64,000 nt of DNA from Gloeopeniophorella convolvens (GCA_022496205.1 WTXD01000043.1:62001-126000), one strand, 5' to 3'; counted from the stretch's first letter, positions 45,886 through 58,673 are shown. Made by a program: numbers and translations. Notes: generated by a model from the sequence alone, not told the origin.

Positions 45886-48800
45886 AGTGTAGGATACACA
45901 AAGCGGAGCAGACGCCTTTTTGGTAACGTAAATTCGAGTTGTTGTGGTCCGCGGAAAACCTGCTAATGCCAGGGGCAGCTGAGCCCTTCGCTGTCCGGAC
46001 TCCGGGCCAAGTGCACACGGCCCGCAGGATTCGGCATCGTCCGAGCTCGTCCGATTCGCCGCGCGGCGTAAGGCAGAACTTTTCTGACGCGCACGCGCAT
46101 CACGAATGGCGCTCTCGCAGAGTAGGCTTGAGAGCCCTCTCACCTCCCCTGCAAGCGAATACACCCAGTGATACCCTCCATTCGACGTGCATTTGTGTCA
46201 GCGAGAATGTTCCTTATCCTCTATTCCTTTTGCCACGTGGCAGCCTCTGAATGTCCCTACTCATCGCCGGGCAGTTGAAGACTATGGTGACGAAACAACG
46301 TTAACTGCGGGGGTCGCCCCTAGGCCGCCGATACTGCCCAGGGTAGCCATCCTATATCTGACTCACCTTTTTCGCGTTCCTGCGAGGGTCCCTCGATTAC
46401 ATGGGCAGCTAGTATGTATTTCACCACGGGACTGCGCCGTCTCACACCTTTGATCTAATCGGATATCAGAACAGCCAACTTGTTCGGGTATCCTGTACCC
46501 TTGATCCCTCTCCCGCCCAACTATTGTCGGGAAACGGCGCGCCACCTGGTGTGTTGCTTCCATGGAAGTCACTTTTTGCAGTGGGTAGCAGGCGCTGGCT
46601 GGCTTCGATGGATCCAGCGATTGCTAAGGGCGACAGGTGCGTCGTTGGTTGCGCTGCAAAACGGCTGTTTCCTTACTATGTCTTCCGTTTAGTCCACGGG
46701 TTCGGATGCAGGCTCCCAATGCTGCGATCGGTCACGACTGCCACGCAGGACTCTACCACATCACCAACTTGTCTTCGTCGGGGTTGGGTGTACCCTTGAT
46801 TTATGTTCGCACCAGAGGACTCGCAAACGGTTGGGATCATTGGTCACCAGTGTACACCTATACTGGAATTGAAAGCTTCTCCCGCCGTCAGTCCCGCGTT
46901 TAGGAAGTGTCGGATCTCCCCCATCTGCCTGCTTCACCCTTTGTATAAACACAGGTTGTAAGTCTACCAGCGTTTTGCTGCGTCCCACCGATACGTCTCA
47001 ACCACAATTATGACAGACCTCCTGGAGGCAGCCAAATCTCCAGCTCTACCTGAGTGGGTGAGGTATATTTTGGGTGCGTACGCTATAACAGTCCAGTACT
47101 CCCCCTACGAAGCTGATTGTGTAGCTGTTTTCACGGTCACCTTGTACTGGAATCACATCCTCACCATCCCTGGCGAGGTCGCGTACATATGGAAGCGCCC
47201 ATTCACGGAAATCAAGATTCTCTTCGTCGCTTGCAGATACATGGCGGCAGCTTCCTTCATAGTACTCTTCTTTGGTTTGTCAGCATTCTCTCCCTTTACT
47301 TGAGGGACTCGAGGATGATGAAATATCGTAACCTTCCGCCAGGACTGAGTGGATTATTCGAGGCGGGGAGCGATACTGTGCGTGGTCTCTCTCATTTGGT
47401 GACATCAAACCCACGACGCTTGATATCAGCTGTGAGAGTAATGTTCATCTAGATATCAGCAGCCTGAACATTCGTCAAGGTGTAGGCATCTGGTCACCGT
47501 ATACAGCTTCTTGCAGCCATGTGTATATATGATCGCAGACTGTGAGTCCTAATACCTTCCAAGAATCCAACATGCATTGCTGATGATGATTTGCGCAGAC
47601 GTACTGATGGTCCGCTTATATTCTCTGTGGGATTACAGAAAACACGTCATCTACGTTCTTCGGGGAGCATTTGTCCTGTGTTGGGGCGTCGTGACGATGT
47701 GCATGGTCCTCACGATGCTCCCTATTATTCGTAAGTGTCTCCAAGGTTGTTCAGGGGGTGCCTCGGCTGTCTAATCAAATCGTGTCTTAATAGACGCCGT
47801 GAAATTCGACGACAAGTTGTTTCACATGTGCTTGGTCCCGTATGCCCCGCGATACGGTACTGGTGTATGGGCCGCACAGGTACGCATTTTTCCCTTACTG
47901 GTCTAGGTCCGCTATGAGCGGCATGTTTGAACCTCAGATCGTTTTCGAGCTGGTTGTGATTGTCATGACGATCTTGAACGCTGCTTCTCGGCCAAGCACG
48001 ATCAGGGTCAAAGTAATATCCGATCTCATTCGTGACTGTTTCATATCAAGCGTGGTACGTGTATACTTGTTGAAGCGAAATATCCACCTCACCTCTTCAT
48101 GATCGTTAGGGAGTCTTCTGTGAGTGGTGCGGTCTTCTCGGTCGTCTACGTTTTGCAAATCATCAAGAAAGTGTTACATATTGGCGCATTTTCCCTCAGT
48201 CTTCTTCATGAAGTGAGCTTCCCTCCACTGTATCACACATCTGTTTGACCCGTTTCTAGGCCGCGTTTTTCGAGATAGCGGCAATGTACGCGATCTGTTT
48301 ACGACCCTAGCAGTGTGTTCCTCACGATCTTCCCACAGAGTCGACACTGCAATCTTGGTGACAATAGTCACCCGACTTATTTTACGCGTAGAGAGATTGC
48401 TGGATCGCAGCGAACCGCGATCAGGTGTCGAAATGGTCCGCATCCCCCATGCGAGCGATTCGGCCGCGAAGCAGTCGTATTGCGCGTCGTCAGACGAGTA
48501 CCGGGCGGTACCTCCAGGCGCGTCACGTAGCGTGGAACTGTTGTAGCCCTTGTGACTTGTATTCAACGCCGTCCTTGAAAGTCCGTGAATACGTACTCAA
48601 TAGGTTCATGGACCCACCCTGGACTCGATCACGACATAGCCCAGCGACTAGTTCTCGTCGTCGTCACGAAAAGGAGGAGGTCAGATCCAGGCGCGGCTGT
48701 CTGCCGTTCTCTCTGATGTGTTTTGCGCAGCCACAACCACCCACCTTGTGCAGTGCTGCTACAGCCCGCTTTTACTATTCAGAGAGGTATGCTGTGTGGT

Positions 48801-49170
48801 GGAGGTGTCAACATGCTGCTATGTTCTGGGGTCGTTGAGTGAGATATGGTGAGCGCGCGACCCATCTTCGAGACGTGAGTATCCGTCCCCTTTCGTGATG
48901 GTATCGCGGCCAAATCTGTGTATGTATTCCTCGCAGTGATGATACGCCCCTGGAAGGGAGTATCTCGCAGTTTGAAAGACTCGTCGAAGTTCACCTTAGG
49001 TTCACCCTCAACGGAAAGCCGAAAACAGAGCAGACTCTAAGTTGGCAAGCTAGCGGGGCTCAGATCTACCTGGCTAGATCTGGGATCAGCAGCGACTTAT
49101 CACTGCTGCTGGAGCGCCTCATACTACTACTTCTAGGGTGTCGTTGCCTTTCGCCTTTTGAGGTAGACCT
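45886..49170 (+). repeat. Segmental tandem duplication unit 3 (contains copy D)
   Basis: The right-most of the three related units, without either insertion. Its trailing block (about 48601-49120) contains small indels and an in-frame stop relative to the blocks in units 1 and 2. Confidence 0.72.
47010..48546 (+). CDS. DUF6533-type membrane protein, array copy D
   Basis: Starts MTDLLEAAKSPALPEWVRYI. Exon 2 reads VTLYWNHILTIPGEVAYIWK, with PGE in place of HDE. It continues with GLSGLFEAGSD, CRHLVTVYSFLQPCVYMIAD, LMVRLYSLWDYRKHVIYVLR, DDKLFHMCLVPYAPRYGTGV, ILNAASRPSTIRVKVISDLI and a last exon ending GASRSVELL at 48546. It is intact in every exon placed. It differs from B and C mainly by substitutions in loops, as expected for young duplicates. 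Spacing from its unit start is within 3 bp of that in unit 1, so any promoter element was carried along. Confidence 0.74.
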
Positions 49171-50215
49171 TGTTAGGGGAAGACTGTTGCCGGGCCCGGG
49201 ATTGAGCCGCGCCAGACTGAACATCACTGTTGCAGTCACGCGATGAGATGGTGCGAAGATCAATCGATGAAACGTCAAAGGAAAGGATATCTCAACCTCG
49301 CAGTGAGTTTTCAGCACCCTACTCGAGAGTCGAACCTACACCTTGAGTAGCCAACTGTCTACGGATGACTCAATCTCACGCGCCGGGGGAGCCATGTGTG
49401 CGGGTCCAATGCAGGCTGGCAGCCGGAGACTCGAAATTCGATGACCATGGCACATTGGCAGGATATAGGTATTCTGTGCGTGTTTGGTGCGATGGTACCC
49501 AAGTTATGTAGGTATGCGACCATACATATATGCGAACCTAGCTAGTCGCCTCTCGCCGACTTGAAGTAGGTCTTGAACGCAGGAGGCCACTTTCCGAATT
49601 CTCGCTTACAAAGCGCGGTCAGACATTTACAGTCCGCTACGGAGGTCCGGCCTGGTCCGACGCGCCGTCCTGACCTCGCCGTTGACTCGGATTCAATCGA
49701 CAGCCTCGATCTGCAATGCACTCGGTTTACTGGCATCTGCGCTATCATGCACTCGCCCATTTTTCGTGGGAAATAGGTGCGAATGAGGATACATGCCATC
49801 GTGGCTCAAGCGCTCAACCTCACCACCGCCCCGTCAGTCACTTGTCGTCGCAGCCCTATTGGGGAAGGGCGTTCATCGACATCCGTCGAGCTCGGTGCAA
49901 ACAACTATCAAAACAGTCAATAAGACGAGGTAACGCCACACCTGGTTTCCATCTCCACAACATGGCCTTAGGCCATATATACTCATATAGGACCCGCCCA
50001 TGATGGGTCGGAACAGTTCCATGGAATCCTGTTCGCACCAAGGGGTACTAGGGCTTCTGAGCCACTGGAAGGTTTGGCCATTGCAGGACGTACCCGATTG
50101 TTGGGACACCTCGCTCATCATGAGCCTCGCGCTATGGAAGGGATAAAATGCGCCGTGGAAAGGATGGTAGCCCCCGCTTTTTCATCACTTCAAACCTTGC
50201 ATCCCTGGCGTCAGC
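49171..50215. other. Intergenic before copy E
   Basis: Part of this stretch (from about 49560) is related to the region before copy F (from about 52545), for example the shared acagtccgctacgga at 49629 and 52608, so the E and F units are themselves old duplicates. A tRNA-like box pair is listed separately. No gene is seen. Confidence 0.4.
49327..49361 (-). other. A-box and B-box pair, tRNA-like relic
   Basis: On the minus strand, tagacagttgg (49351-49361) fits a pol III A box and ggttcgactc (49327-49336) fits a B box. They are only about 14 nt apart instead of the usual 30 or more, and the acceptor ends do not pair. It looks like a broken tRNA or SINE fragment. Confidence 0.3.
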
Positions 50216-51662
50216 ATGGACGCTCTATCTCTAGCGGAGTCGGTGAAGTACATCACAGGTAAGTATGTTGGTATTCCCTTCTGTAAGATGGTAATTGTGT
50301 AGCTGCCGGCGTGACCATCACGTACTGGGACCACTTTCTCACCATCGGTGACGAGCTCAAGTACATATGGAAGCGCCCATTCGCGGAAGTGAAAGTCCTC
50401 TACATCGTTTGCAGATACACCCAGACGGCCACCTTCATATTTATATCCTTCGGTTCGTGGTCACTCACTCGAAGGGCTAGTTGAGGATAAGAGCCCCCTC
50501 CACCGCGTTTTCAGGAATCAACGGCTTGCTCCGAGCGGAAAGCGATGATGTACGTGTTACGCTATATGTGGTTAGTATTCAGTTTACTCATGATTATTGG
50601 TGCTAGTTGTAAGTGCTGCGTAAACCATGTCTAAGGTCATTCAATTGTGCCTTTCAAGTTGCAAGGCAACCGTTCTCGTTTACGTCTTATTCTCGCCTTG
50701 GGTGTGCATGATCGTGGACTGTGAGTTCTGGCACGGGTCGTATTCTTTACTCACCACGTTCCCTAGACATGCTACTCGTCCGGCTGTATTCCCTGTGGGA
50801 CTACAGAAAACGCGTATTATACATACTCAGGGTAGTATTTGCCCTGTGTTGGATTCTCACGACGATTGGCATCATTGTCATAACGGTTCCTAATTTTCGT
50901 GAGTGTTATTACACAGATCTAATCTCCCTAAGTTCCCCACGCTATGGCAGGCAGCATCACCTTCAATGGCCGAATCTTGCATATATGTATAATCACCGTC
51001 CCGCGATATCGTAGTATCCTATGGGCACCGGGGGTCAAGCCTTTTCCATTCCAGACTCTCCCATCTGACAGCATCTGGCGTTTCAGATGGTCTTTCAATT
51101 TTTTGTTCTTCTGTTGACAATCTGGAATGCTGCCGATCGCCCAAGACCCATCCATGTCAAGATTCTATCCGATCTCATACGCGATGGTATCGCGGCGAAT
51201 CTTGTACGTGTGCTTCTCGCGGAGAATCCCTTCCTGAACATATCTGTGGTATTCAGGCCATCTTCCGTGAGTGCTATTGTGAAGTCAGATCGCCCCTTCC
51301 ATGAACTATCTCCCAAGTGCTGCGCCTGTGTTGCTTTGCGCTCAGTATTCCAAGTGATGTATGTCCTAGATCTTATTACCCCGTTAACCCACTCAATTTA
51401 TTCCTCTAAGACTTCCTTCTTCGTGGCAGGGTCGATGTATGCCATTCACGTTCTTAGAATATATGAGCTCGTTTCAGGCTGATACACTACTTGCAGGCTT
51501 GAAACCGTGTTCTCGGTGACCGTTGTCTCAAGGCTCGTGCTCCGCGTGGAGGAAATGTTAGCCAACAACTTACGATCAGATATTGTTGTCCATGTTCCGC
51601 CTATGGGAGAGGGCCTTCGGTCGCATGATTTTAGTGGAGTATCAGTTATTACCTGTGACTGA
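50216..51662 (+). CDS. DUF6533-type membrane protein, array copy E
   Basis: Shorter start than B-D: MDALSLAESVKYIT (exon 1 50216-50258). Exon 2 reads TITYWDHFLTIGDELKYIWK. Then INGLLRAESDD, CKATVLVYVLFSPWVCMIVD, LLVRLYSLWDYRKRVLYILR, an exon GRILHICIITVPRYRSIL, FQFFVLLLTIWNAADRPRPI, and a last exon VVSRLVLRVEEMLANN ending at 51662. Exons 5-7 are closer to copy A than to B-D. There is no internal stop in placed exons. A trailing block like those of units 1-3 follows at about 51965-52330, so the ancestral repeating unit already included that block. Confidence 0.72.
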
Positions 51663-51964
51663 GCTATCGCCCCTGGACCAATTGATGTGACTTTTCATGC
51701 TTCGAAAGTGCGCAATCAACTTCTCAGTCTCCTGGACCTGCTTCTGGAGTCCGTGTAGGTCTCGCTCGGATGAGCACTCTGAGGCAGGATTGCGTCCGGT
51801 TGATGGTCTGACGCCCGCGCCTATCCTTGTGTCCTTCGGAATCCAAGTGAAGCCCACTCGGCGGGTAGCAGAATGCGATGCTGGCAAGGCCTCATGCATC
51901 TGACGGGTAGATGTCAAGATGACGATCAAGTTCGCACTTGGGTACACGATGACGGAAACGAAGG

Positions 51965-52330
51965 GACTGAATCATCGATCCACCCTGAAATCGACCATGA
52001 CTCGCACGGTGCATTGTCTAGTTATTGTTGTCGTCACGAACAGTAGGAGGTCACCCCAGGCACGACTGTCTGCCGTGCTCTGATATGCATCTTGCACGGC
52101 CACAATCACCCACCTTGTGCGGTACTGCTACAGCCAGGTTTTGCTATTCGGAGAGCTATGCTGTTCGGTGGCGATGTCAACATACTGCCATATTCCGAGG
52201 GCGTTGAGTGAGATCCCGTGAGCGCGGCGCATCTCCGAGACGTGAATTTCCGACTCTGCTCATGATATTATCGTAGTTGATTCCGTGTATGCATCTCACG
52301 GGGGTGGTGCTCCCCTGGAAGGTGAGATAT
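51965..52330 (+). repeat. Trailing conserved block of the DUF6533 units (fourth copy)
   Basis: Related to 40455-40870, 45270-45800 and 48601-49120. All four contain a segment that reads [AG]-M-L-F/C-G-G-x-V-x-[IM]-L followed by a possible splice donor. The right half ends with a common gtgtatg...gcag acceptor-like site. In C the frames join into a plausible 2-exon peptide (last part MMRPRKTVSRFERLVEV...). In D and here the first frame has a TGA. It may be a dying gene that was duplicated with its neighbour, or untranslated regulatory DNA. Confidence 0.4.
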
Positions 52331-53382
52331 ATCCGGGAGTTAAACGGAAATTGGATAGCTTCCTACTACTAGTGCATACTGGCCTCCTAGACTTCTTCTC
52401 CCGGGCTCGCTTCCACTCAGGACCATGGTTGAGCGAATTTTAAAACTCTGACTGGCCCGCACGCAGGATATATCTAGCGCACGTCGTCCATCCGTAGGGT
52501 GGCTGCTCGGGGGAGTCACCGAGTAATCAGGCGGTTCTAGCGGGGTGCTGGCAACTTACTGTGGCCAAAGCACGTGGCCAAAGCTGACCAAGGGATTCAA
52601 ATTTTGACAGTCCGCTACGGACGGCCCGGCGCCATTCCACGTCTCCATTCTCAACTTTGCACCGTTGATCCAATCAGCCTCGATCCAACCGCCGAGGCTT
52701 ATCATTTTGCTACACATGCCCCGCACATACACCCTTTTCATGAAATTCCGGTGCGGTGGGAACGAGGATGCGCGCCACTATGGCGCTTCGCCGCCGTACC
52801 GTCACTCGTCCTCACAGCTCTACTGTGGAGGAGCGCAATCAACTATCAAAACACGGAGTCTATAGGGCGAGATGACACCCACCCCTGATATTATTTTTCT
52901 AGCATAGGATCGGTGCACGTATACCGCATCTAGGATATTCTTCGCTTGTGATGGTCGGGACAACTCCGTGGATTTCTGTTCGACGCACCCTGGAGCTTCT
53001 AAGCCGCTGGAAGGTCTGATCGTCACAAGTCCGTCCCGATATACTTATAATTTGAATCTAGAGGCGGGTTCTGGCGTCATGTTTAGTTGTTGCCGTCGGG
53101 CTGGTGGGAAAGCCCGCCTTTGCAAGGGTCAGAAGCCTCAGTGATCCGTGTTCGCAGAAGACAACCCTCGAATCAACGAGATTTCTGAGCATCTGAGCAT
53201 CATCTCTTGAAGCTCAGACTTGCGTCTTCTATGATCAACTTTTCCCTCCAAGTGGTGACATATCCCCAGTATATGCCACTGGGCCCTGATTCGACGTACG
53301 CATAAAGCTCATGCTCCTGGATCGTCACTTTCCGCTTCCTGTGCTCTGTTGGCATTTATCCTACTTCCATTGAACCGTACTA

Positions 53383-54816
53383 ATGAACCCAGAGCTCCTG
53401 GACGCAGCGACACAGGGCCAGGTCAAGATAGTCAGATGGACGCAATATACCACGGGTGTGTAATTTGTGATCGCGCATCAATGGGTAGTACTGACTCTGC
53501 AGCCGTTTGCATGGTCACCGTGTACTGGAACCACATCGTTACTATCGCTGACGAGTTCAAGTACATATGGAAGCGACCTTTCGGGGAAATGAAAATCTTG
53601 TTCATCCTTTGCAGATACACGGTGGTAGTTGCCATGGCCATCATCTCTGCTTGTTCGTAAGCTCTTAGTGCTTCTAGGGATCGGTTGACGCCAAAGTTTT
53701 GCTTATAGGCGAAAGCGGCTTTCTCCAAGTCGGGAGTGATAAAGTGCGTATCCGTTTTCTGACTAGATTGGTTAAACTCATTTTAGTCAACGTCAGTTGT
53801 GAGCCACACATACCCGAATTTATAGCGCATCAACATGATTCTCCCAAGGTGCAAGATCTCTGTCGCCACATACGGCGTCATGGCATCTTGCGTGTGCATG
53901 ATTGCCCACTGTGAGCTCTCGGGGGTTCAATTTGACCATGCACGGCCACTGACCGTGTTATAGATGTTTTGGTTATTCGTCTGTATGCTCTGTGGGACTA
54001 TAGGAAGCGCGTGATCTACGTCCTCCGGGCAGGATACATCGGATGTACGGCTATTTCATTCGTGTTTCTCATCCTCACAATTCGCGATATGACCCGTGAG
54101 TACCTCCACGAATGCTCCAGCCCTCTAATCAATCCGCACCCTGACAGTCGTCGTAACTTTTGATAATACGCATCACGTGTGTATTATCCCCTCTGCCCCT
54201 CAATACAAAAGTGGTATATGGGCAGCACAGGTCTGATATCCCACTGTCGATCTTTCCGCTTTCTGACCATGCTCGTAACTGCAGCTCCTGTTCGAGCTGT
54301 TTGCCCTAGGGCTGACTTTCTTGAATGCTGCCTCTCGTCCAAGGACGGTGCACATCAAAATACTATCTGACCTGATCCGTGACGGTATCCTGTTCAACAC
54401 GGTGCGTGTCCACTCACCGAAGTGGCGTGTTCGACTCTTCATACCTCGGAATCCAGGGGGTTTTCTGTGAGTAGAATCTTCTACAGTTGCTCGCCTTTTG
54501 CAGACCGCCAAGAAAGTGCTCCACCTTTGTGCATTCGCCCTCAGTTTTCCCCGCAATGTGAGTCTTTTGCAATAACACTGTGTGCTCCGGCTCAGTCCAT
54601 TCTTCAAGCCCATATATTTTGTATTGTCGTCAATGTACTTCATCACCGTATGTATCATCGAATTGCGTCCCTCATTATTTCCACAGAGCCGACTCTGCAA
54701 TCATATCGACGGTGGGAACCAGGGCCGTTCTTCGCGTAGAGGAACTACTTTCCCGCAGTAATCCGCGCTCAGGCGTCTCCATCTTGCACAGCACCTCCTC
54801 TTCCGGGAGTGAGTAG
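53383..54816 (+). CDS. DUF6533-type membrane protein, array copy F
   Basis: Last of the array. Exon 1 53383-53455 is the longest version (MNPELLDAATQGQVKIVRWT). Exon 2 reads VTVYWNHIVTIADEFKYIWK. It continues with ESGFLQVGSD, CKISVATYGVMASCVCMIAH, an exon with RLYALWDYRKRVIYVLRAGY, FELFALGLTFLNAASRPRTV and a final exon with VGTRAVLRVEELLSRSNPRS that stops at 54816, about 25 residues earlier than C and D. The otherwise constant CM[IV][AV]D reads CMIAH. Diverged overall, but the frame is kept in the placed exons. Confidence 0.7.
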
Positions 54817-57391
54817 TGTCATGTGCAACTGGATCGCTCGTGATGGCAAGGTATCGGTAGCCTTATCGGTAGCCTTTCTGACGCGTAGATCAGAATCCTC
54901 AGGTGTGTTGTGTAATCCTTGTATTTATGTGTCGAAGCCTCGATGGATGGCAAGGTCTCGTGCATTCGACCGACGGGTAGACGTTGAGACGATGATTAAG
55001 CTCGCGCGGCCAACTTTCTGGGGTACATGATGACGGACGGAATTGGTGAAGGGGTTGCGCATGAGCGGCATCTGCCGGAGGTCCCTCGCCCATCTACATG
55101 ATCACTGTATGTGTTGCCACATGCAATTCGGATACGCACCACGCACACGGCATACCGTGAGTAACTCCAATACGGATCACCGTCATCGTCGCCGTCAGAC
55201 AATGAATCCATAGCTTCCGTGGCAGGCAGGGTCGCATTGAACGAGCCTGAGGCTACATCAAGTTTACTTTCAATGTCGAACGGTTCGAGACAGATGGCTG
55301 TGAGGTTTCCCAGCAGTCTGGAAAACTTCACGATCTGAACAAAGGCTCCGCAATGATGCAAACAAGTCCGATTGGATCATTTCGCCCGCGATGATGCTGA
55401 GAAGATGACGCCTTGAGACACAAGGTTCTCGCACTTTCCGACATTGAAGCAAGTAGGATGGCTCTGATGAGTACTACTATGCCGTCTGCTCCACCTGGAA
55501 CATGAAACACTCCAGCGTGTTCAAGAACCGACAACCTGGGTGCGGCCGGACCTGCGGCCTTGAACGCATGATGGTGCGGACGCCCCGCTTGCTCCAACGG
55601 TTTGAACCAGAATTACTAAATCGATTTCCGCTCATAGAGTCGCGAGCACTTGAAGGGGTCAGTCTCCGTTCAGTCACCGTCCTAGCTTCATGCCGGCCAA
55701 TCTTTCCCGCCGCCTTGCTTGGGTCTTACTCTGTTTCGGCGAAAGTACACATGCGCATGCTGGATGTCCGCCTGTTGGTCATTAAGTACTGGACCCGGAA
55801 GCATCTGAGCTGCATGCCTTGAAGATCGACGGCATGACGGCGATCTGGCACTCCTGTTTGTAACGAATGGAAGGCCGTGTACGGGACGACTACGTCGTGT
55901 TGTGTCATACAGCCTCACATCAGCACACCTAGCTGACAACAGCGCGTAACGCAGCGAGAACAGGGAAGGGTTCACGCACAAGTGCCCCTCTCGACGCACA
56001 GCCAGAACAAGCGCCCATGTGCGCTAGGGCGGATTTGGACTGTCTGCTTCAACGCCGTTAACCCCGCGGACTCTAGCAGTTGCACTAGGTATGACAGACA
56101 TCGAAGCCGTACACACGTGAATGCTCACCGGCATTGGGATTGCGCATAGAAGCGCATATAGATGTCCTTCTGAAGGCGAGAAGCGGTCCGCTCCCCTATA
56201 ATTCTGAAACCGAGCGGTTTGAGGCCACGACTTGTGCTTCATGGCTTGGACAACACGCCTTCGATCACTGTCTACACTGAACTGACCTCCGTTGCGAAAT
56301 TTACTGAGTTAACAGGAAGAATTGTAGCTAAGACGCACCCCGACTCGACTATTAAGGGGAATCATGTAGAGTACAGTAGTGACAGGGATACATAAGACAT
56401 AAACTATACCTGACCAGGACGCAGAGGGTCGTAAGTAATCTATGATCAGAACGGGAAGCGAGCAGGGTTGTCTGGGTCATCCAGTCTGCACGTGTGATCT
56501 GTCAACACCTGTGTGCCAGGACGAGATAAATGTGACAAACCGGGTGGCCGTCGGCTCGGGTTCTAGGTCTTCCCCAGCCTCGCACGCGTATGAGATGATG
56601 TGTGCACGCTTCCGCTTGAAGTGCGCAGGCGGTGGTGAGAGAGAACGGGGAGGCGGTATGGGAGAGAGAACAGGAGGAAGCGCGCGAAAACTGGTCGGGG
56701 AGGGTAATGTGGGCTCATGTGCAAGGAGGTCGGTCGAGGTGGGGAGTGGATAAATAATGGGCGACACAAATGTTTTGAGGACGACGATCTGGCAGCAGTA
56801 TGAGTGATACAGCCAAAAACAATACATTGTGGCGACCACGTACCTTATCCTCGTGAGCGTCATTGAGGGACGTCGTTTCCGACCCACCGGAAAGTGTTGG
56901 GGGATGGCTCGATTCTACAAGTGTGCAATCATCCATCGCCGTGTCATCGAGCGGTTCGTCGTCGTCGTCTTCAGGCGTATCCGAATAATGTATGATTCTG
57001 CTTGCTGTAAACGAGTCTCGACGACGGCGCTGCGCCGCCAGTATACCCCTGCTCACGAAGGCAGTTGCAGGGTTCACAGACAGAAGGCGGAGGAGCGGGG
57101 CAAGGCGGGGGGCGGGAACGCGCATCGCGTGGCAGGGGAGAATTCTGGAAAAGGACGAAGGGCCCGCGCCACCCAGTACAGGCCTTATAATGCGCGAAGG
57201 GCATGGGGTCTGGCTGCCAATGCGCGAAATCGTGGACGTAACGTGCGCGTGTCCAACGCTTGCAGCGTGTGATGTGGCAAGCGCGTCCGCTTGGGCCCGC
57301 GGCCCAAGCGTGGCTGCCGTGGCCGCAAGGCATGTCCAGTCCAATCGTGATCGGAAACCGCGTCGCGGCGGCACGTGCGCCCTCCGGCGCG
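54817..57391. other. Gene-poor region between the array and the SHLD2-like gene
   Basis: Minus-strand frames at 54996-55361 and 55328-55597 have partly protein-like composition (for example SRLLGNLTAICLEPFDIESK) and might be F-box/LRR relics, but I find no start or domain. The right part (56500-57391) is pyrimidine-rich on the minus strand, includes the 3' side of the SHLD2-like gene and shows no supported gene. Confidence 0.3.
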
Positions 57392-58528
57392 TCAGGTGCG
57401 GCCGCCCCCGCCCGGCGCACCGAGCCCCGCCATGCGCTCGAACCAAGCAACGACCGCAGCCACACGGCGCACTGCAGCATCGCTCGCCCCGAGGCGCAGA
57501 TCAGGCCGCAGGCGTACATCCGCAGGCACCGAAGTACGCGGCATGGTGCGGTAGCAGATTTCCGCGCGCGAGCGCAGGTTCGGCGACGCGGTAAGTGCCG
57601 CTGGTCCACCGGCCTCGGTAACGATCAGGACATCTGCCGTAATGAAACGAACACAAGGAGGCCATGGTCAGTAATATGGTATATATTGGCGAAAGCAAAG
57701 AATGCATTCGCGATGGTGGCTATGCCTGCTTACTTTCAAAGTAGACGACGTCGCCGCGGCGGATGCCGGGCGCCTGCGTCGCGCCACCCCACGTCTCCGC
57801 GACATCGCGCCAGGCGGTGAGCTTGCATATCGTGCTTGACTCATCACCCAGTATGAGACGCAGAACAGAGACAGTGCGCCCAGAGTCTGGCCCCCGGCGC
57901 ACGGTGACCTCGTCCGGCCCATCGACCTCGAGCACTGCAAGCAAGAGGCACGCCTTCCCGCGCGCCGAAGCAAGGGCGGAAAGCGCGTTCGGCGAGAACT
58001 GGAACTCGGGGAAGCGCGCGATTGATGACGTGTCTGAGTAAGAGCCTGTGGAGAAATCTTGTGTTTCGAGGTTCTGCATTGAGCTGATGCGCGAAACAGA
58101 GGCGTGCAGCGGAGGCCGACTAACAAAGCCACCAGGCCCGTCGGGCTGTGTCGTCGCCGCCCAAGTGATGAAGGTAGTCTGGTCTGCAGAACTTTCGTCA
58201 AACGGTGCACCAGTGACGCGGCTTTGAGACACCTACCCTGTTGCCTATCGTGAGCGCGCGTCAAGTCAGCCTCGTCGAGTATCTGAGTTTCTTCATCTTC
58301 ATGCGAGTCGTTGAATATGATGTTTTCGTATGCAGCTGAGATGCGCCGACTGGCGGCATCTAATGCAGATGAGGGATACACGGGGAAGAGCTCGCCGCTG
58401 GCATTTGCTGGTCCAAGATCCGGAATTACACTGGGGTCGGCGCTTGTTACAGTGCGCCAGCGGTAAGCAGCTTCGCCGTTCGGGGCATCCGAAGCAGGAG
58501 GTGCTCCAAGGAAGACCGAGTACCTCAT
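57392..58528 (-). CDS. SHLD2-like OB-fold protein
   Basis: Three exons, 58237-58528, 57734-58183 and 57392-57633, with introns of 53 and 100 nt; 327 residues. The C-terminal half looks like the first OB-fold domain of shieldin subunit 2. It has LLLAVLEVDGPDEVTVRRG, VSVLRLILGDESSTICKLTA then WRDVAETWGG, RRGDVVYFENVLIVTEAGGP, ASPNLRSRAEICYRTMPRTS and a closing helix VAAVVAWFERMAG. In animals shieldin binds single-stranded DNA and limits end resection; fungal relatives are only predicted, so a role in DNA-end handling is inference. The N-terminal half is likely disordered, with an acidic patch (NDSHEDEETQILDEAD). The start ATG at 58528 begins MRYSVFLGAPPAS. Its start lies 145 bp downstream of the SPP2-like stop on the same strand. 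Confidence 0.68.
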
Positions 58529-58673
58529 ATATGGTAGCAAGAGCGCAGGGGTAAGTCAAGGCTATCCGTCCGTTTTCAGATCATTGCGGTCCCCAACAAG
58601 TTGCAGGAAGAGCAAGCCAGTTTGTCTGTCGGACCATTAATTATTACACAACAATGCAATACAGAAGTGTTTG

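Noticed and set aside
56971..57609. 212-codon minus-strand frame near the SHLD2-like gene
   Set aside because: Alternative frame overlapping the last exon; the spliced frame carries the conserved peptides.
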